Assembly (NCBI GenBank): GCA_910578755.1
Contig: CAJTSZ010000025.1
Coordinates: 4,542 to 20,500 of the forward strand
Reading direction: 5' to 3'
From: an uncultured Oscillospiraceae bacterium
GTDB taxonomy: Bacteria; Bacillota; Clostridia; Oscillospirales; Ruminococcaceae
Length of the DNA: 15,959 bases
Part shown: positions 14,911 to 15,959 of the stretch, piece by piece
How positions within the stretch are numbered: the first letter of the stretch is position 1
Layout of the letters: each line of letters opens with the position of its first letter
The notes under the pieces: model-generated
Databases searched by the model: none
Seen by the model: the letters and a program-made list of their open reading frames with translations, nothing else
What the model was told of the DNA's origin: nothing
Made by a program: the position numbers and the translations under genes

Positions 14911-14949
14911 AAAATATTAAAAAAACGGCTTAAATATAGGATTTTTCTC

Positions 14950-14978
14950 TTGACTTTAGCGTAACGCTATGGTATAAT
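14950..14978 (+). promoter_or_regulatory. Strong sigma-A promoter of the small-gene cassette
   Basis: TTGACT (14950-14955) and TATAAT (14973-14978) are separated by exactly 17 bases, and TGG before the -10 box makes it an extended -10. This is one of the strongest promoter matches in the window and drives the plus-strand genes from 15006. Confidence 0.85.
14957..14969. promoter_or_regulatory. Operator-like palindrome inside the promoter spacer
   Basis: TAGCGT and ACGCTA are exact complements around a single base and lie between the -35 and -10 boxes. A protein bound here would block RNA polymerase, or a MerR-like protein could twist the spacer, although 17 bases is shorter than the 19-20 typical of MerR promoters. 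No matching regulator is seen in the window. Confidence 0.5.
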
Positions 14979-15005
14979 ATAATCAAAGGAAAGGAGGTGA
15001 AGCGA

Positions 15006-15125
15006 ATGGGGAAGAAAAAGAAAAAAGCCCAAAAGAAAAGGCTGGAACGCTTGAAAGAAATTCTTGAAATCATTGCCCTGATAACCGGAATTATTTCAAG
15101 CCTCTACACCTTACTTAAGGGCTAA
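15006..15125 (+). CDS. 39-residue cationic/hydrophobic small peptide
   Basis: A short gene with a very strong ribosome site (AAAGGAGGTGA, four to seven bases before ATG at 15006) and the strong promoter at 14950. The peptide starts MGKKKKKAQKKRLERLKEIL and continues EIIALITGIISSLYTLLKG. The first half is highly basic and the second is a single hydrophobic, probably membrane-inserting helix. I do not recognise a family. The shape is like small membrane-active peptides such as type I toxins or small phage membrane effectors, but the order (basic first, hydrophobic last) is reversed relative to TxpA-type toxins. A hairpin begins at its stop codon, and a possible opposing promoter lies just downstream. 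It is too short for most gene finders. Confidence 0.75.
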   Translation: MGKKKKKAQKKRLERLKEILEIIALITGIISSLYTLLKG

Positions 15126-15157
15126 GGGCAGTGGGAGCGAAAGCTCCCCGCCCCTTA
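15123..15157. repeat. Stable stem-loop at the end of the 39-residue gene
   Basis: TAAGGG/CCCTTA form an outer stem and GGGAGC/GCTCCC an inner stem closed by a GAAA tetraloop (15139-15142), with a small internal loop between. Only AATTATA follows, so it is a poor intrinsic terminator as it stands; it may protect the 3' side of the small mRNA or reduce read-through to the next genes. Confidence 0.6.
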
Positions 15158-15158
15158 A

Positions 15159-15187
15159 ATTATACCCCATTCGCCTTTTATGCGCAA
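15159..15187 (-). promoter_or_regulatory. Possible antisense promoter facing the 39-residue gene
   Basis: The minus strand holds a perfect TATAAT at 15164-15159, with TTGCGC 17 bases upstream (15187-15182), a weak -35 match of three in six. RNA from here would run through the hairpin and antisense to the small peptide gene, perhaps to the hairpin at 14884-14901. This is suggestive only. Confidence 0.3.
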
Positions 15188-15347
15188 CTGTAAACCTTTA
15201 CGAAACCTGCCCCTGTATCTGCTTGCTGTTTCCAACCTTGTGTTGGGGGTAAACCGCGGCTTTACCTGGGTAACCTGGCTTGCTGTTATTTTGGCCGCCA
15301 TTGTTTTTATTTTAGATATTTGGGAGGCGTTTCACCATGGAAATTAA
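15180..15347 (+). CDS. 55-residue putative membrane protein
   Basis: An open frame from ATG at 15180 to TAA at 15345-15347 encodes MRNCKPLRNLPLYLLAVSNL followed by a second hydrophobic segment WVTWLAVILAAIVFILDIW and a short end EAFHHGN. Two membrane spans are likely. Codon choice is like the neighbours. It overlaps the next gene by eleven bases and holds that gene's ribosome site, so the two are probably coupled. The weak point is the lack of a clear ribosome site before its ATG. I recognise no family. It may be a membrane partner of the 63-residue protein or part of an exclusion system. Confidence 0.5.
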   Translation: MRNCKPLRNLPLYLLAVSNLVLGVNRGFTWVTWLAVILAAIVFILDIWEAFHHGN

Positions 15348-15528
15348 AGAAATTCGCCTTTCCCCCAAGCGGGGAGGCCACGGCCACATTACCAGCTATT
15401 CTGTCAACTTAGGCAGCGCCGAGGCGCGGCTCTGCGGCTTTTTGGACAGCGACGGCCAGCCCCTGCCCATGGAAAAGGTGGTTGACGTGGAAAACGGGCA
15501 AATCATCATCCGCGCAAAAAAACAGTAA
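15337..15528 (+). CDS. 63-residue hypothetical protein of the plus-strand cassette
   Basis: The protein begins MEIKEIRLSPKRGGHGHITS, continues VNLGSAEARLCGFLD, and ends VENGQIIIRAKKQ. It looks soluble and beta-rich, with no signal or membrane segment. I do not recognise it. ATG at 15337 has GGGAGG eight bases upstream, inside the preceding membrane-protein gene, and a strong terminator lies ten bases after its stop. Its GC content matches the phage backbone. It belongs to the only plus-strand transcription unit of the window, between the late regulator and the terminase, where phage morons are often found. Confidence 0.7.
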   Translation: MEIKEIRLSPKRGGHGHITSYSVNLGSAEARLCGFLDSDGQPLPMEKVVDVENGQIIIRAKKQ

Positions 15529-15536
15529 TGCCAATG

Positions 15537-15565
15537 CCGCCCAAGACTTAGGGCGGTTTTTTCTT
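15537..15565 (+). terminator. Intrinsic terminator of the plus-strand cassette
   Basis: CCGCCC (15537-15542) pairs perfectly with GGGCGG (15551-15556) around an eight-base loop and is followed by TTTTTTCTT. It ends the unit that starts at 14950. Confidence 0.9.
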
Positions 15566-15576
15566 CCTAACACAGC

Positions 15577-15604
15577 AAAAGCGCAGAGGTTCCTCTGCGC
15601 TTTT
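15577..15604 (-). terminator. Long hairpin between convergent units, likely terminator of the regulator gene
   Basis: AAAAGCGCAGAGG (15577-15589) and CCTCTGCGCTTTT (15592-15604) are perfectly complementary over 13 bases with two bases between. The T4 tracts on both sides suit a bidirectional terminator. It probably stops minus-strand transcription from the DUF1492-like gene, whose stop is 84 bases away, and backs up the plus-strand terminator. Confidence 0.7.
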
Positions 15605-15687
15605 ACCGTAAATTGTAAGGAGTGATGTCATTTGATGGGCTTAAAAAAGGCTGTTTTGGAGTGGTTGGCCTTTTCTTCCCATTTACA

Positions 15688-15959
15688 CTATACCATGGGT
15701 TGACAGTCGCATTCTATCGCATCTTTCGGCATTTGCACTGTTTTTAGCGCCCAGCCGTGAAGCCGGTGGACGTGCTGCACTCCATAGTGCAACTTTTCCC
15801 CTATTTCCTCCCAGCTTTCGCCCTTAATGTACCGCAGGCTCAGCACCTCCCGCTGCAAGGTTTGGGGCACAGCCCCTATGGCTTTTTCTATAATTTTACG
15901 CTGGTCCACCATTTGGTCGATTTGGCGGTTCAGCGCCTCCTCCAGCTCCATGATTTTGC
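15688..15959 (-). CDS. DUF1492-like late transcription regulator, 5' end beyond window
   Basis: The frame is open at the right edge (KIM precedes the ATG at 15951-15949), so that ATG is probably internal and the gene lacks its N-terminal part here. The visible 90 residues have a helical part (ELEEALNRQIDQMVDQRKII) and a sigma-region-4-like helix-turn-helix: LSLRYIKGESWEEIGEKL followed by HVHRLHGWAL. The string 'LRYI-G-SWEEIGEKL-Y---HVHRLHG-AL' is the hallmark of the DUF1492 family, usually found just before the terminase genes in Firmicute phages and thought to switch on late transcription. The C-terminus DCQPMV ends at TAG 15690-15688. The DUF1492 call is firm; the target promoter is not identified here. 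Confidence 0.8.
   Translation of the reverse strand, partial: KIMELEEALNRQIDQMVDQRKIIEKAIGAVPQTLQREVLSLRYIKGESWEEIGEKLHYGVQHVHRLHGWALKTVQMPKDAIECDCQPMV

Noticed and set aside
14884..15604. The several inverted repeats right of the terminase genes as a CRISPR array or attachment site
   Set aside because: The repeats are only two similar terminators plus single hairpins, without regular spacing or spacers, and no integrase or tRNA gene is nearby.
15625..15747. Small plus-strand frames after the cassette terminator (ATG at 15625, 40 codons; ATG at 15635, 22 codons)
   Set aside because: An AAGGAG lies upstream, but it is only two bases from the first ATG and twelve from the second. No promoter is seen, and the longer frame runs into the regulator gene on the other strand. 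A real peptide is not excluded but not supported.

Overview
The window is a block of late genes from a temperate tailed phage (a prophage or free phage genome) of a Gram-positive host, most likely one of the Clostridia (Lachnospiraceae- or Oscillospiraceae-like). The basis is strong AGGAGG-type ribosome sites, GC-rich coding DNA and protein families typical of Firmicute phages: a PBSX-type large terminase, an SPP1 gp6-like portal, a MuF minor head protein, a P22-like coat protein and an Xkd-type contractile tail. No bacterial chromosomal gene and no attachment site is visible.

Almost everything is read on the minus strand, so the functional order runs right to left. At the right edge (15688-15959) is the C-terminal part of a DUF1492/sigma-region-4-like late regulator. 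Then comes a short plus-strand cassette (14950-15565): a near-consensus promoter with a palindrome in its spacer, a 39-residue cationic/hydrophobic peptide, a 55-residue membrane protein and a 63-residue soluble protein, closed by an intrinsic terminator. It looks like a phage moron. A near-copy of its terminator lies on its other side.

The late operon follows leftward. Small terminase (14301-14723), large terminase (13061-14311) and portal (11612-13060) come first. The minor head protein (9779-11608) has a MuF N-terminal part and an AT-rich C-terminal ADP-ribosyltransferase domain carrying the R / STS / ExE residues. An overlapping AT-rich 108-codon gene (9456-9782) follows it and ends in an intrinsic terminator. 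This has the layout of a phage polymorphic toxin plus immunity gene. After a leader with two similar hairpins come the scaffold (8822-9352), the coat (7895-8806), four connector/completion/tail-terminator genes (6103-7878), tail sheath (4812-6101) and tail tube (4350-4799). The tail-assembly chaperone (3935-4336) has a -1 slippery heptamer that extends it to 3786. Then come a short tape measure (2238-3785), an XkdP-like protein with an AT-rich unusual C-terminus instead of a clear LysM domain (1363-2157), the XkdQ-like baseplate hub (374-1351) and the start of an XkdR/DUF2577-like gene running off the left edge.

Together the genes package DNA, build an icosahedral head and build a contractile tail. 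The accessory content sits in three places: the toxin tip of the minor head protein with its partner gene, the swapped tail of the XkdP-like protein, and the moron cassette upstream of the terminase. Functions are read from motifs and gene order only; no database search was run.
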